A stretch of 64,000 nt of DNA from Anaerolineaceae bacterium. Its GTDB lineage: Bacteria > Chloroflexota > Anaerolineae > Anaerolineales > Anaerolineaceae. A model generated the notes under the pieces. That model was not told the origin of the DNA and ran no database searches. It was given only the letters and a program-made list of their open reading frames with translations. The stretch spans positions 1-64,000 of the forward strand of contig PABH01000012.1 of assembly GCA_002702705.1 (NCBI GenBank), given 5' to 3'. Position numbers and translations under genes: made by a program. Positions 50,805-59,954 of the stretch are shown piece after piece (positions within the stretch are counted from its first letter, which is position 1; every line of letters begins with the position of its first letter).

Positions 50805-51512
50805 TTAACTGAGCGCGATTTTAAAGGCTTCGTTTGCAAAATCGCTGAGTTGTTGTTTTTTGTCATCTTCCAGCGTGATTAAAACTTCTTGGAAGGGTGC
50901 GTTTTGCTGAAAAACATAATTTGTCAATTGGCTGTTGACGTTATCCAGCAGGGATAAAGCCAGGCCAACCCCAGCCAGGTTGGTCAGGCCGCTTGCGCTG
51001 CTGATCCCAATTTTGTTAAATAATTCGACCAGTTTCTTTTTACCAACGGTTTCTTTTAAAGAAGCCAGGCTGACCACGATTGCGGTTACCATTTTGGTTG
51101 CATAAATAAAGGGTTTGTTATTGTGTGAAAACTGTTCAGCCAGGTCGCTGATCCATTTTCGATAATCCTGGTTGCGGTAGGTGCTGAGTTTTTCAAGAAT
51201 GGCGGTGGTTAATAGATCCCATTCTTTTTGGATTAAATTCTGTTCGGGGGTGGATAAAAACTGGGACAGGGTTTGTTCGGTCGGTAAAAAATAAACCGTT
51301 GCTCTTCCAGGACCGTGGTGATTATCCGGCAGTTGGAATTTGCGATACAACAACCCTAGTTTTTCAAGGTGGCGCAGCATTTCGTAGGCACTGCCTTTTT
51401 GCACATTTAATTCTTCCGCAATGGTGGAATAGTGCAGCGGTTTTTCTTGTTTTTGATAAAGTTCAAGAAATTGTTGTAAAAATTCGGTCTGTCGTTGGGT
51501 TAGTTTGATCAT
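50805..51512 (-). CDS. winged-helix transcriptional regulator
   Basis: Predicted 235-residue protein. The N-terminal winged helix (MIKLTQRQTEFLQQFLELYQ, HYSTIAEELNVQKGSAYEML, LEKLGLLYRKFQL) is LexA-N/MarR-like. The C-terminal ~150 residues are helical with TNLAGVGLALSLLDNV, a pattern that may bind a ligand or membrane. The regulated gene is probably its neighbour or the divergent FmdB unit. Confidence 0.75.
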   Translation of the reverse strand: MIKLTQRQTEFLQQFLELYQKQEKPLHYSTIAEELNVQKGSAYEMLRHLEKLGLLYRKFQLPDNHHGPGRATVYFLPTEQTLSQFLSTPEQNLIQKEWDLLTTAILEKLSTYRNQDYRKWISDLAEQFSHNNKPFIYATKMVTAIVVSLASLKETVGKKKLVELFNKIGISSASGLTNLAGVGLALSLLDNVNSQLTNYVFQQNAPFQEVLITLEDDKKQQLSDFANEAFKIALS

Positions 51513-51610
51513 TTTAATTCCTTAAATATCGAAAAAATTGTAACAAAGCCCGAGGGCCGTGTCAACGGTGGGCGATTTCCATCCCACCTTTTCTTTGTTA
51601 AAAAATTCAC

Positions 51611-51639
51611 TTGACACTCACCGCATCTGAATATATAAT
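51611..51639 (+). promoter_or_regulatory. consensus promoter of the FmdB-like/CsoR-like/OsmC-like unit
   Basis: TTGACA (51611-51616), 17 bp, TATAAT (51634-51639): a perfect sigma-70 consensus, so it should be very strong unless repressed. Confidence 0.9.
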
Positions 51640-51647
51640 ACGCTATG

Positions 51648-51663
51648 CTATACTCCTGTATAG
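51648..51663. promoter_or_regulatory. palindromic operator at the transcription start
   Basis: CTATAC-TCCT-GTATAG is a perfect inverted repeat (6+4+6). It covers the expected start of transcription, the right place for repressor binding. The CsoR-like gene downstream is the likely binder. Confidence 0.7.
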
Positions 51664-51689
51664 TATATTTTAAACTTGAGGTGAATTGT

Positions 51690-51896
51690 ATGCCCATGTA
51701 TGAATACGTTTGCAGCGAATGTGGTCAATCATTTGATAAAATGATGCGTTTTAGCGAACTTGACCAACAACCTGCTTGCCCAACCTGCGGTAGTCAGAAT
51801 ACCAGAAAACAGATCTCCTTGTTTGCTTCGAGCGGTAGTACCAGTCAGGTTTCATCGGGAAGCTGCGGATCATCATCCGGTAGTCGTTTTCGTTGA
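51690..51896 (+). CDS. FmdB-family zinc-ribbon protein
   Basis: Predicted 68-residue protein. MPMYEYVCSECGQSFDKMM and PACPTCGSQNTRK form a single CxxC...CxxC zinc ribbon; the tail is Ser/Gly/Cys-rich. FmdB-like proteins are small putative regulators with no firm function. Start at 51690 behind GAGGTGA, just after the operator. First gene of a three-gene unit. Confidence 0.9.
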   Translation: MPMYEYVCSECGQSFDKMMRFSELDQQPACPTCGSQNTRKQISLFASSGSTSQVSSGSCGSSSGSRFR

Positions 51897-51951
51897 GGGT
51901 AAAATATTAACCTGCGTGTCAGGTAACGAGGATAAAGGTTCAGGAGTTTTT

Positions 51952-52248
51952 ATGGACGTAAAGACACATATGAATTTGCAAGATGGGGAAGCAAAAGATA
52001 AACTCATTTCGCGCTTAAAACGAATTGAAGGCCAGGTACGCGGTATTCAGACCATGGTCAGTGAGGAACGTAATTGCCAGGACATTTTACAGCAATTAAC
52101 GGCCGTACGTTCTGCCGTTCAAAGTGCAAGTTTAATCTTGTTAGAGGAATATATGTCTGATTGTGTCCTGAACCTGGATGATAAGGCACCACATGAAAGA
52201 GAAGCGTTGATCAAAGATATGGTCAAACTTTTGGGGCGCGTTCCGTAA
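51952..52248 (+). CDS. CsoR/FrmR-family repressor, CstR-like site
   Basis: Predicted 98-residue all-helical repressor (DUF156). LISRLKRIEGQVRGIQTMV is the diagnostic first helix. Cys42 (RNCQDIL) and Cys71 (MSDCV) are kept, but the His of the copper-type Cys-His-Cys set is replaced by Tyr67. Two cysteines without the His is the CstR (persulfide-sensing) pattern. It lies between the FmdB-like and OsmC-like genes, under a perfect promoter and palindromic operator, so autoregulation is likely. Start at 51952 behind CAGGAG. Confidence 0.85.
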   Translation: MDVKTHMNLQDGEAKDKLISRLKRIEGQVRGIQTMVSEERNCQDILQQLTAVRSAVQSASLILLEEYMSDCVLNLDDKAPHEREALIKDMVKLLGRVP

Positions 52249-52261
52249 GGAGGGAATTCAT

Positions 52262-52672
52262 ATGTCAAAAGCAACCATTAAATGGTTAAGTGATAGTAAA
52301 ACATTTATCGGGATCGATTCAACCAACCATTCAGTCGTTTTATCCACACCGGATGAAGGGGTAGGGATGAAACCTTCAGAACTGCTGTTGGTTGCGGTTG
52401 GGGCTTGTACTGCGGTGGATGTTGTGAATATTTTGGAGAAAAAACGAATGCCATTATCCGGCTTAGAAATCCAGGTCGAAGGTGAGCAGGAGCCAGATCC
52501 CCCGTGGACTTTCCGCAAGGTACATGTGCATTATAAACTTTGGGGTGAGGGTTTGATGGAAAAGGCTGTTGAACAGGCCATCGAACTTTCAGAACAAAAA
52601 TATTGCTCCGTTTCCGCCACCGTGCGGGGTTCTGCCGAAGTTACGACTTCTTTTGAAATTATCGGAAAATAA
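52262..52672 (+). CDS. OsmC-family peroxiredoxin-like protein
   Basis: Predicted 136-residue protein. The redox cysteines are Cys49 (VGACTAVDVV) and Cys115 (KYCSVSATV), both in the positions used by OsmC/Ohr thiol peroxidases and YhfA-type proteins. It should reduce organic peroxides or handle sulfur species in the cytoplasm. AAGGAGG lies 11 bp before ATG. Third gene of the CsoR-like unit; sharing a CstR-like regulator points to reactive sulfur or oxidant stress. Confidence 0.9.
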   Translation: MSKATIKWLSDSKTFIGIDSTNHSVVLSTPDEGVGMKPSELLLVAVGACTAVDVVNILEKKRMPLSGLEIQVEGEQEPDPPWTFRKVHVHYKLWGEGLMEKAVEQAIELSEQKYCSVSATVRGSAEVTTSFEIIGK

Positions 52673-52695
52673 TTTTTCTAGAAATACTTTTAAAC

Positions 52696-52724
52696 AAAAA
52701 AAGACCATCAGGCGGTCTTTTTTT
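52696..52724. terminator. bidirectional intrinsic terminator
   Basis: AAAAAAAGACC / GGTCTTTTTTT with loop ATCAGGC lies between convergent genes and has T runs on both strands. Confidence 0.9.
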
Positions 52725-52726
52725 GT

Positions 52727-53350
52727 TTAATCATCTCCGGGGTCCAGCGCCAAGTCCGATTCGGAAAACTGAAATGAACTGAGCTGGGCGAAAGAGAGAT
52801 GGGTACCTTCCAGTTCCGGCCGATGTTTTTTTAATTGTTCAAACAGGTAAAGGTAACTGGCCGGAATGCGATTTTCCCAATGCAAACCCAATAGTTCAGT
52901 CATGATGTGGATGGCGGAAACATGCGGGCCCTCGATTTCAATAAAATTGCCAATCGGCAGTTCGTCCACCACGATAAGGACATCTTGATAAGCGTAGGTA
53001 GTGCGGTATTTTTCATATTCCATATACACTTCATAACCGAGGGCTTCCAACAGGTGTTTTGCCCGTTCAAAATCGTCTACCTCAATTTCAATTTCTTCCC
53101 GCACACTGACCGGTTGATTGATTTGGGCAGGTCCCTTGTAGGTGATGGTGTTCTCCGTATCACGGCGTAACCGCAAAACTTGTTTATTGGCGCTTAAAAT
53201 GCCATCCGGGTAGTCAAACCGTAAATTGGATTCAAACACCCGCGGTTTTTCCAAGACGGCACCAATCGTTTCGAGCTTTTTTTTGATTTGGTCAATATGG
53301 CGGATATAAAATTTAACTTCAATTTCTTCTTCTTTTAGATTGGGAGACAT
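52727..53350 (-). CDS. CYTH-domain protein (class IV adenylyl cyclase-like)
   Basis: Predicted 207-residue protein of the triphosphate tunnel superfamily. EEIEVKFYI gives the ExExK motif, with LRLRRDTENTITYKGPA and REEIEIEVDD supplying tunnel residues. Such enzymes make cAMP or hydrolyse triphosphates (ThTPase/PPPase); CyaB-type is the nearest by size. It is the last gene of a minus-strand envelope cluster, 10 bp after the small membrane protein gene. Confidence 0.85.
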   Translation of the reverse strand: MSPNLKEEEIEVKFYIRHIDQIKKKLETIGAVLEKPRVFESNLRFDYPDGILSANKQVLRLRRDTENTITYKGPAQINQPVSVREEIEIEVDDFERAKHLLEALGYEVYMEYEKYRTTYAYQDVLIVVDELPIGNFIEIEGPHVSAIHIMTELLGLHWENRIPASYLYLFEQLKKHRPELEGTHLSFAQLSSFQFSESDLALDPGDD

Positions 53351-53360
53351 AAAGACCTCT

Positions 53361-53774
53361 TTAATCTTGGATATGTTTTGAAAACCTTAAATATAAGTAT
53401 ACAAAACTCAGATAGATTAAGGTTAACACAATTCGAAATGGCAAATCCGTAAAAGCCAGGGCTGTTTTACTAAAGACCAGATAATCGAACCACCACCAAA
53501 AGAAAACAACGGTTATAAATATCTGTGTAAACCGCTTGGTTAATTTGTGTTTTATCCAAAACAAAATGGCATTTAATAAACCCGCACTTCCGATCATAAA
53601 CCCATAGATGGCTGTATACAAGGGGCCTGGTCGAATTTCGTAACGGATTAACCATTCCCATTGATAAAAACTTTGATACAACCGCAGCCAACCAGTGATG
53701 GAAATAAAAACCAGACTGGCAAACAAAAGTTTAAACAAAAATGGGCGTCCGGGGAGGATTGTTTTATTGTTCAT
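53361..53774 (-). CDS. four-helix membrane protein
   Basis: Hypothetical 137-residue protein with four membrane helices and aromatic-rich loops (LRLYQSFYQWEWLIRYEI). It overlaps the glycosyltransferase gene by 11 bp, so it is probably co-translated and may support it. No family recognised. Confidence 0.7.
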   Translation of the reverse strand: MNNKTILPGRPFLFKLLFASLVFISITGWLRLYQSFYQWEWLIRYEIRPGPLYTAIYGFMIGSAGLLNAILFWIKHKLTKRFTQIFITVVFFWWWFDYLVFSKTALAFTDLPFRIVLTLIYLSFVYLYLRFSKHIQD

Positions 53775-55824
53775 GTTGGTTTTGATCCATTAAAAATTCT
53801 ACTTCCCATAAGTGCACGTGGGCAAATTCATCATTTTCCGTATTTTTAATTTGAATTTCTGCGAATAAAATATTTTCCAGTGTCGGCAGTTCAATGATAA
53901 CGGTGCGAGGTTCCGGGTTTTCGGGAAAAGTATCTTCCACAAAAACCGGCTCTTCTTGACCTTCGACCAAAAGTTGAAGTTGAATGGAAGAGGCTTCTCC
54001 TCCAATGCGGAATTTGACGGCGCCAGCAGGATAAGCTTCTTGAAAATCTAATTTTAGGATGAACGGGTTGGATTCCCAGGTGCGCCCCAGCGTAAAATCA
54101 TCTCCATCAAAAACGTGTTTGATCTCTCCCATGTCGAGTGGTGAATATTCGACCGACACTGTGGTTTGGTCTTGTAACATAACCGTACTTTGAATCAGCT
54201 GACGCCGTGTTTTTAATTCTTCCGCAAAAACCTCTTGGATATTGTCAACATACTCCAAATGTGTGAAATAAAAGCCAGGCTGCCCGTTGGGATAAGGCAG
54301 AATTTGTTCGTAATAAATGTTCTTAAACTTCCCGCTTTCTTTCATTTGTTGGTTTTCTTCCGGGGTCATAATTAACAAATCTTGCCGGGTAAGCGGTCTT
54401 TCTTTTGCGATAAAACTATCAATGCTGCCAAATTCAAACGGCAGGGGATCATCAAAAAAATAGCGGGAAAGCGTATCCGTACCATTCGCCCAATTTGGAC
54501 TGAGGAAAATTTTAATATCGGGGTTTTGATCCAGCGTTTCTTTTACGGCGTTAAAAACAATCTTGGGACTGTACTGCAGACCAAACAGGCCGTATTGCGT
54601 AAACCAAACCGGACCATTCCGGAGGGAATCTTGTAAAATATAAAAATTAAAAAAGGATAAAACAAGAAACACCAATCCATAGAGGGCAGTGGAAAATGGT
54701 TTGTCTGGAACAGAACTGATCTTTTCAGCCAGCCAGGGAATGGTTTTCCAGACGCCAATTGCCGCCAGAATGGCAGCGGGGATGACCATAAATAAAGCCC
54801 TTGTAATGCTCATCTCTGCTACGGCTGCGCCGCTGGGGGCGGCTAAAATCGCCACAAGTAGGATGCGGTAAGGGCTTTTTTGTATGTTTTTCAGGGTATA
54901 ACCCAAACCCAACAGAATGAAGGGAAAAGCCGGACGCCACAAATGCCCGTAATCTTTCATGACGTGCCGGATCAGTTCTTTACCCGGTAAAAACCAATAG
55001 ATTGGGTTTAAGCCGGAAAAATAGGATTTAAAATAAAAACCAAGTTTTTCAAAAATGGAAATATCCTGCACCCAGTAAGAGCTTAAAATTCGTAGATGTT
55101 CAACGTTTTCATTGGGGTGATTGATTAAAAAACGAAAATACGGAACCAGGCAAATTAACCCAAGCCCGAGCGCCCACAGAATGGTTTTTCGCTGTTTCCA
55201 GTGATAATTGGCATCAGAAAAAGCCAGACCAGCCACACTGACAGCGATAACCACCTGGGCTGGGCTGTAGCTGTAAAAACTTAACGCAGCAAAAATTACC
55301 GCTCCGTAGAGATAGTTTGGATTTCGCGTCCGGTAAAGGGCGTACGTTAGCAAAAAACAGGCAAAAAAGGTAACCGCCAAGACGGTTTCAAACGCGGTTC
55401 GGGAATGTAAAAACCAGCCTGGCATAATGGATAAAAAAAGAATACCCATCCAGCCCTGTTTGATATTTAAAATCAATTTACAAAACAAACCCACGCTGAT
55501 GGCGGCCAGCAGTGTGACCAAAACCGAGACACCACGGGTAACCCAGATTTGTTTGCCAAAAAGCAGCACCGGCAGCACTTGAAGATAAACGGAAGTGCTC
55601 AGGTTATATTGGTTGCCATTTACGAGAAAGGTGGGCAGGAATTCATCCTCTTCGCTGTAAAATCCGTCCCGAATCAGGTCGGCGGCGTGCACACTTTGAA
55701 TTGCCTCGTCTGTAAAAAAATAGATTGGAAAATCCTCAATCGCCACCAGCCGCACCGTGAGATAGATCACCAGCGAAACAAAAAACAACCAGTACTCTCG
55801 GTATTTTTTGGAGAAGAGGATCAC
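53764..55824 (-). CDS. GT39/ArnT-like membrane glycosyltransferase
   Basis: Predicted 686-residue protein with about 11 membrane helices (residues 1-420), then a ~260-residue outer domain with beta-rich end. FTDEAIQSVHAADLI is the acidic first-loop motif of the GT-C superfamily. Such proteins transfer sugars from polyprenyl-phosphate donors to lipids or proteins outside the membrane. GTG start overlaps the LCP stop (GTGA). Acceptor unknown. Confidence 0.8.
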   Translation of the reverse strand: MILFSKKYREYWLFFVSLVIYLTVRLVAIEDFPIYFFTDEAIQSVHAADLIRDGFYSEEDEFLPTFLVNGNQYNLSTSVYLQVLPVLLFGKQIWVTRGVSVLVTLLAAISVGLFCKLILNIKQGWMGILFLSIMPGWFLHSRTAFETVLAVTFFACFLLTYALYRTRNPNYLYGAVIFAALSFYSYSPAQVVIAVSVAGLAFSDANYHWKQRKTILWALGLGLICLVPYFRFLINHPNENVEHLRILSSYWVQDISIFEKLGFYFKSYFSGLNPIYWFLPGKELIRHVMKDYGHLWRPAFPFILLGLGYTLKNIQKSPYRILLVAILAAPSGAAVAEMSITRALFMVIPAAILAAIGVWKTIPWLAEKISSVPDKPFSTALYGLVFLVLSFFNFYILQDSLRNGPVWFTQYGLFGLQYSPKIVFNAVKETLDQNPDIKIFLSPNWANGTDTLSRYFFDDPLPFEFGSIDSFIAKERPLTRQDLLIMTPEENQQMKESGKFKNIYYEQILPYPNGQPGFYFTHLEYVDNIQEVFAEELKTRRQLIQSTVMLQDQTTVSVEYSPLDMGEIKHVFDGDDFTLGRTWESNPFILKLDFQEAYPAGAVKFRIGGEASSIQLQLLVEGQEEPVFVEDTFPENPEPRTVIIELPTLENILFAEIQIKNTENDEFAHVHLWEVEFLMDQNQHEQ

Positions 55825-57071
55825 GGATACCCCCCCGTTGTAGCGGTTGGCTGGGCGGGGTAGCCCTGCACGGTGTTGGTCGGGGTGAGGGTGGGGCCGC
55901 CAGGTGTGATGGTAGCGGTTGGTTGGGTAGTGGTAGTACGTGTCAAGGTAGGTGTGAAGGTCAGGGTAGGTGTGTGGGTTGGGGTATTGGTCGGCGTGGG
56001 TGATACCGTCAATTCGTATTCGAGGGTCAGAATCAAATCAGTGGTTTGTACCGGAATGAGGGTGAAATCAATGGCTTCTTGCACCAACTTACGAATCAAG
56101 TCTTCGTGCGGCAGCAAAACCTGTGCTTTAACGGCTCCGGGTAATTCCCAGATCTGAAACGCATTTAAGCCGTACTGGAAAAAGCCAAATCGATCCGGCT
56201 GCCCCAGGCGCAGTCCCAGTGCAATATTCTGAACAAGGTACTCCAGGCTGAGATTGCTCTGAACCGTATTGCGGTATGTATTGTAGATGGTATTCAGTTC
56301 AATTAATTTACCGCCCTGTACCAATCGTTGAAAAACGGAATAGACGATTTGCTGCTGACGAATGGCCTGATCCCGAATATCCAAGCCTTCCCGGAACTGC
56401 AAATAACACAGCGCTTCCCCACCATCCATGTGAATATCACCCGCGGGAATATCATCACACACATCGTAATAATAACGCAGCACATCCACATTAATGCCGT
56501 TCAGTTCTTCAATAAACCAGGCGAAATCATCCTTATGTACCAAGGCGTATTCATCCGGACGGATACCGATGTTGTATTGAATGGTATCTGCCAGCATATC
56601 AAAACCACCAATGGCATAGGCGACATTAATGCGCTGCATGGTATAACCGGGAATATAAACAAACATTTCCGGCGGCAGAGAAAGCAAGGCCACTTTGGCG
56701 AGGCGTGGATTATAAAATGCCAGCATGATGGCGTCTGTCCGGCTGGTAAACGGGGCAGGGTTATCGGAACCCAACAAAACCAACAGGCGCACCTCGTCCG
56801 GCACCGTTAAACCATGTAAGGGAGAAGGAATCGGTGTAATGGGATCAATTTTCGGGGTTGGGTAGGTTTCCCGGTCGATATGGCGAGGTGTAGCGGTGAA
56901 CGCTGGTGTTTGGGTTAGAGAAGGTTTTGGACTGGGACTGGGGGTATGGCTGGCTTCAATGGAAAGGGTAGGGGTAGCTTCGCTGTTACCCAGAAAAGCA
57001 CAACCAGCGGCTGTTACCAGCAAACAGCTAACCAAAAAAAATACGGCGATCATTCGGCGCTGGTTCATCAC
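55821..57071 (-). CDS. LytR-CpsA-Psr (LCP) family lipoprotein
   Basis: Predicted 416-residue lipoprotein (lipobox VTAAGC). The LCP domain (~105-310) has SRTDAIMLAFYNP, PPEMFVYIPGYTMQRINVAY and LQFREGLDIRDQAIRQQQIV, the pyrophosphate-binding Arg/Asp set that attaches glycopolymers to the wall or protein. The C-terminus is a Thr/Pro repeat (PTPTNTPTHTPT). It lies in one cluster with the GT39-like gene, suggesting surface glycan attachment. Confidence 0.9.
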   Translation of the reverse strand: MMNQRRMIAVFFLVSCLLVTAAGCAFLGNSEATPTLSIEASHTPSPSPKPSLTQTPAFTATPRHIDRETYPTPKIDPITPIPSPLHGLTVPDEVRLLVLLGSDNPAPFTSRTDAIMLAFYNPRLAKVALLSLPPEMFVYIPGYTMQRINVAYAIGGFDMLADTIQYNIGIRPDEYALVHKDDFAWFIEELNGINVDVLRYYYDVCDDIPAGDIHMDGGEALCYLQFREGLDIRDQAIRQQQIVYSVFQRLVQGGKLIELNTIYNTYRNTVQSNLSLEYLVQNIALGLRLGQPDRFGFFQYGLNAFQIWELPGAVKAQVLLPHEDLIRKLVQEAIDFTLIPVQTTDLILTLEYELTVSPTPTNTPTHTPTLTFTPTLTRTTTTQPTATITPGGPTLTPTNTVQGYPAQPTATTGGYP

Positions 57072-57083
57072 AAAATGGTTTCC

Positions 57084-58115
57084 CTATGAAACCGGAATTT
57101 CTTTACCGGCTTTTTCCAAAGCGATACGATACGAATTCACCAAACTGCCAACCGGCATTTTATCCACCAATTCCCGGAAATAAACCCCAAATTCTTGCAG
57201 GAGGGGTTTGGGGTATAGGTTCAAATAGTCGAGCAGGATGACAGAAAAAACATGTGAGCCGCCATCATGTTTCAGCAGGTACCCGTAAGGATCGGATTCT
57301 AAACCAACCTTTTGAGCAATGAATAGTGACATGGCTTCCACCACATTTTCTTCCAGAAAACCGTCCATTTCAGGGTATCCGAATTTGGGGTCTTTTTTCT
57401 CAAACGCCAAACGAATAAACGGGTCTGAGGCTAATAAGTCCAAACTTTCCTGCACGGCCTGCTCATTATACGGAGGATGGAACATTTCGTGAATTGCGAT
57501 TAATAAAATGGATTCGTTCTTAAAGCTGACATCCGCAATATAACGGGGACCAAAAACCTTGATGCCGTGCGGTGCGGCAAAGGTACATAAATAAAGTGTG
57601 ATTTCTTCCGGTGCTCGTCCGGCTCCTAACATGGATGCAATTTCTTTATCCAGAGAATAGGTTTCCACATAGGGCTGCAGTTGGGCTTTTTTTTCTAAGA
57701 TGGCTGGTTCTTTTTCACTTGTCCAATATTCTCGGAAACCCATATTTTCCAACTCGGCGATCACCGGGATCAACGCCTGATAGAGGGGTTTCATTTCTTT
57801 GGCCTTCTCCAACATGCGTGGGTCGCTTTGTTGAATACCATCCAAGATTCGGTTTTCATCCAACAGTAGTTCGGTCAAATTTTCGTTTTCAAAATCGGGA
57901 ATAAAGGAAATCATAAAATTGATCAGCGGGCTGATCATGGCGTTCCCTAAACTTTCGGTGATTTTATTTAAAATCTGACGACTTTCATCACTTAACGCCT
58001 CTCCAAATTCGGCATAAGCTTCCGCATGATATTTTGTATAAAACGGATCACCGGTTAATACGTTCATCATGTTTAGTAAATCAAAGTTATAACAGGCACG
58101 GATTTGAAATTGCAT
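57084..58115 (-). CDS. HExxH-containing predicted metalloprotein
   Basis: Hypothetical 343-residue protein. AIHEMFHPPYNEQA gives HExxH and a following possible ligand Glu in EQAVQESL; VEAMSLFIAQKVG may supply the third. No signal peptide, so cytoplasmic. It could be a zinc peptidase, but only the motif supports that. It lies 12 bp upstream of the LCP gene in the same direction. Confidence 0.65.
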   Translation of the reverse strand: MQFQIRACYNFDLLNMMNVLTGDPFYTKYHAEAYAEFGEALSDESRQILNKITESLGNAMISPLINFMISFIPDFENENLTELLLDENRILDGIQQSDPRMLEKAKEMKPLYQALIPVIAELENMGFREYWTSEKEPAILEKKAQLQPYVETYSLDKEIASMLGAGRAPEEITLYLCTFAAPHGIKVFGPRYIADVSFKNESILLIAIHEMFHPPYNEQAVQESLDLLASDPFIRLAFEKKDPKFGYPEMDGFLEENVVEAMSLFIAQKVGLESDPYGYLLKHDGGSHVFSVILLDYLNLYPKPLLQEFGVYFRELVDKMPVGSLVNSYRIALEKAGKEIPVS

Positions 58116-58197
58116 AAATTTTCCTTCAATTAAATATAGTTCTTACTTTGATTATGCCACCAAAACAGCTATTTCGTCAAAATAATTTTAAAAAAAG

Positions 58198-58225
58198 CTG
58201 ACGCGCCTTTCCCGAAGCGCGTCAG
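58198..58225 (-). terminator. intrinsic terminator of the MFS gene
   Basis: CTGACGCGC / GCGCGTCAG stem (9 bp) followed on the minus strand by CTTTTTTT. It ends transcription coming from the MFS gene ~180 bp away. Between lies CCTGTAC/GTACAGG, another stem at 58371-58393. Confidence 0.85.
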
Positions 58226-58407
58226 TCGTTTGTATCAGCGGTATGAGGGCGTACCGCCGGGTTCCCATAATTTAAGGACTTTCTCTTTACAGTAGTAAGT
58301 TTACTTTAACACAGAATTGTTCACATCCGACAACAGGCGTATTTTATATTGGTATACTGGCTATAACACGCCCTGTACACTTGACCAGTACAGGAAATTG
58401 AACGTGA

Positions 58408-59709
58408 TTAATCCGCTTGCCCGGCAGCCAGTTCCACATTCGCAGGCACCAGCTCAGCTTCTTCTTCCATTTCGTTCTCTGCCGGTGGATACTTCTTTAG
58501 ATCAAACTTGATCCATACCAGCGGAACACTGATTAACAATGCAAACATGGGCAGGATAAATGGTAAACGCGGGCTAAAGGTTTCGTATAAAAATGCCCCG
58601 ATAAAGGGTGAGGGTAATGAAACCAGGCCAACGCTGGTTGAGAACAAGCCAAAGGCCATTCCGCGTAGTTTTTCCGGCACCGCTTTTGATATCAACGAAT
58701 TATAAGCCGGGCTGACCATGCCGCTGCCCATGCCAAATAAGGCCCATGAAAAGATCAGACCGTAGATATTTTGACTGATCAAAAAGATTGCCAACGCTCC
58801 GCCAAACAAGAGATTTCCCAACGCAATACCGAGCTTCTCTCCTTTTTTATCCGAGAGCCAGCCTGCTCCGGCCATAACGACCATGGTGGCAATCGCGGAG
58901 ATGGATTCCAAAAAGCCAATTTGTGTTAAGGAAATGCCAATTTCATTTTGCATGTAGATCGGCAAAAGTTGATTCACCATCCCAAAGGTGACGTCAATCA
59001 CACCATCATTGATCAAGATCCAGGTCATGATGCCGCCAGAGACCAACATCACGAACAAAGCGGAGAAACTGGATTTCATACCTTTCCAGGAGGGTCTTTC
59101 AGTTTTTGGTGTGTTTGTTTCGGTGGCAGGCTGCTTTCTTAAGGAAAATGCCATGCTGATGCGAATCACGGTCGCAACAAAAAAGATGGCACCAGCCACA
59201 AAAAACATGACCTGAAAACCATATTGATCGGATATCCAACCACCTAAGGGAGGCCCGATCACACCCACCACAGCAAAGATGGTATCGGCGATACCAAACA
59301 CCTTGCCGCGGTTATCTTCGGAAGATTGTTCCGCGATAAATGCTCGAAAACTTGGGGCAACAAAGGAGCGTCCAATTGCCATCACTGCCATTGCCAGCAG
59401 TGCCCATTCCCAGCTGGGAGCCAGTAAAAAGAAAATAAAGGTTAAAAAACCGGCTACACCACCAATGGCAACAGCCCGCAAGCGTCCGATGGAATCGGAT
59501 ATCCAACCACCAAAGATCTGAAAAAACAAAGGTAAGATGGCGGAGAGGGTAAAAAATAAACCAATTTGACCTACATCGGCGCCCAAATGCTGTAAGTACA
59601 AAGGCAGCAGTGGCATGTACATCATTGAAGCCACATTGGCAAATACCATGCCGATCATAAATATTAATAATGTACGAGGAAATAAAGCAAATATTCCGGT
59701 CTTTTTCAT
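58408..59709 (-). CDS. MFS transporter
   Basis: Predicted 433-residue, 12-helix major facilitator. The loop 2-3 motif GGWISDSIGRLRAVAIGG is the MFS signature, with a second copy GAGWLSDKKGEK in the second half. The form fits a drug or metabolite proton antiporter; the substrate cannot be told. Single gene with its own terminator. Confidence 0.9.
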   Translation of the reverse strand: MKKTGIFALFPRTLLIFMIGMVFANVASMMYMPLLPLYLQHLGADVGQIGLFFTLSAILPLFFQIFGGWISDSIGRLRAVAIGGVAGFLTFIFFLLAPSWEWALLAMAVMAIGRSFVAPSFRAFIAEQSSEDNRGKVFGIADTIFAVVGVIGPPLGGWISDQYGFQVMFFVAGAIFFVATVIRISMAFSLRKQPATETNTPKTERPSWKGMKSSFSALFVMLVSGGIMTWILINDGVIDVTFGMVNQLLPIYMQNEIGISLTQIGFLESISAIATMVVMAGAGWLSDKKGEKLGIALGNLLFGGALAIFLISQNIYGLIFSWALFGMGSGMVSPAYNSLISKAVPEKLRGMAFGLFSTSVGLVSLPSPFIGAFLYETFSPRLPFILPMFALLISVPLVWIKFDLKKYPPAENEMEEEAELVPANVELAAGQAD

Positions 59710-59864
59710 TTCAACTAAACTCCCAATAAATAAACCATTCTCTCCATGGTTATTTTCTCACCATGAGTGGTTTTGTACATCCGTTCTTTGTCGTATATTT
59801 CAGAGCCATTTGGGTGGTTAAGATTCCTAGGCGTATGACCAGGTCGGAGAGTTTCAAAAGAGCA

Positions 59865-59954
59865 GACCTCGAGCTGTATACTTGTAAAAAATGTTTCACC
59901 TTTTCAAATTTCATCCGGCAAATTGTAAACACTTATCACAAAAATCTCGAGGTC
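59865..59954. repeat. CTCGAG palindromic repeat, copy 3
   Basis: GACCTCGAG...ATCTCGAGGTC, 90 bp, same length as copy 1. The interior is more diverged but keeps a TTTCACC and CAAAAATCTCGAGGTCGGG end. Confidence 0.7.

Noticed and set aside
51760-51951. Longer N-terminus for the CsoR-like protein
   Set aside because: It would overlap the FmdB-like gene in another frame and has no family similarity; 51952 has a proper ribosome site.
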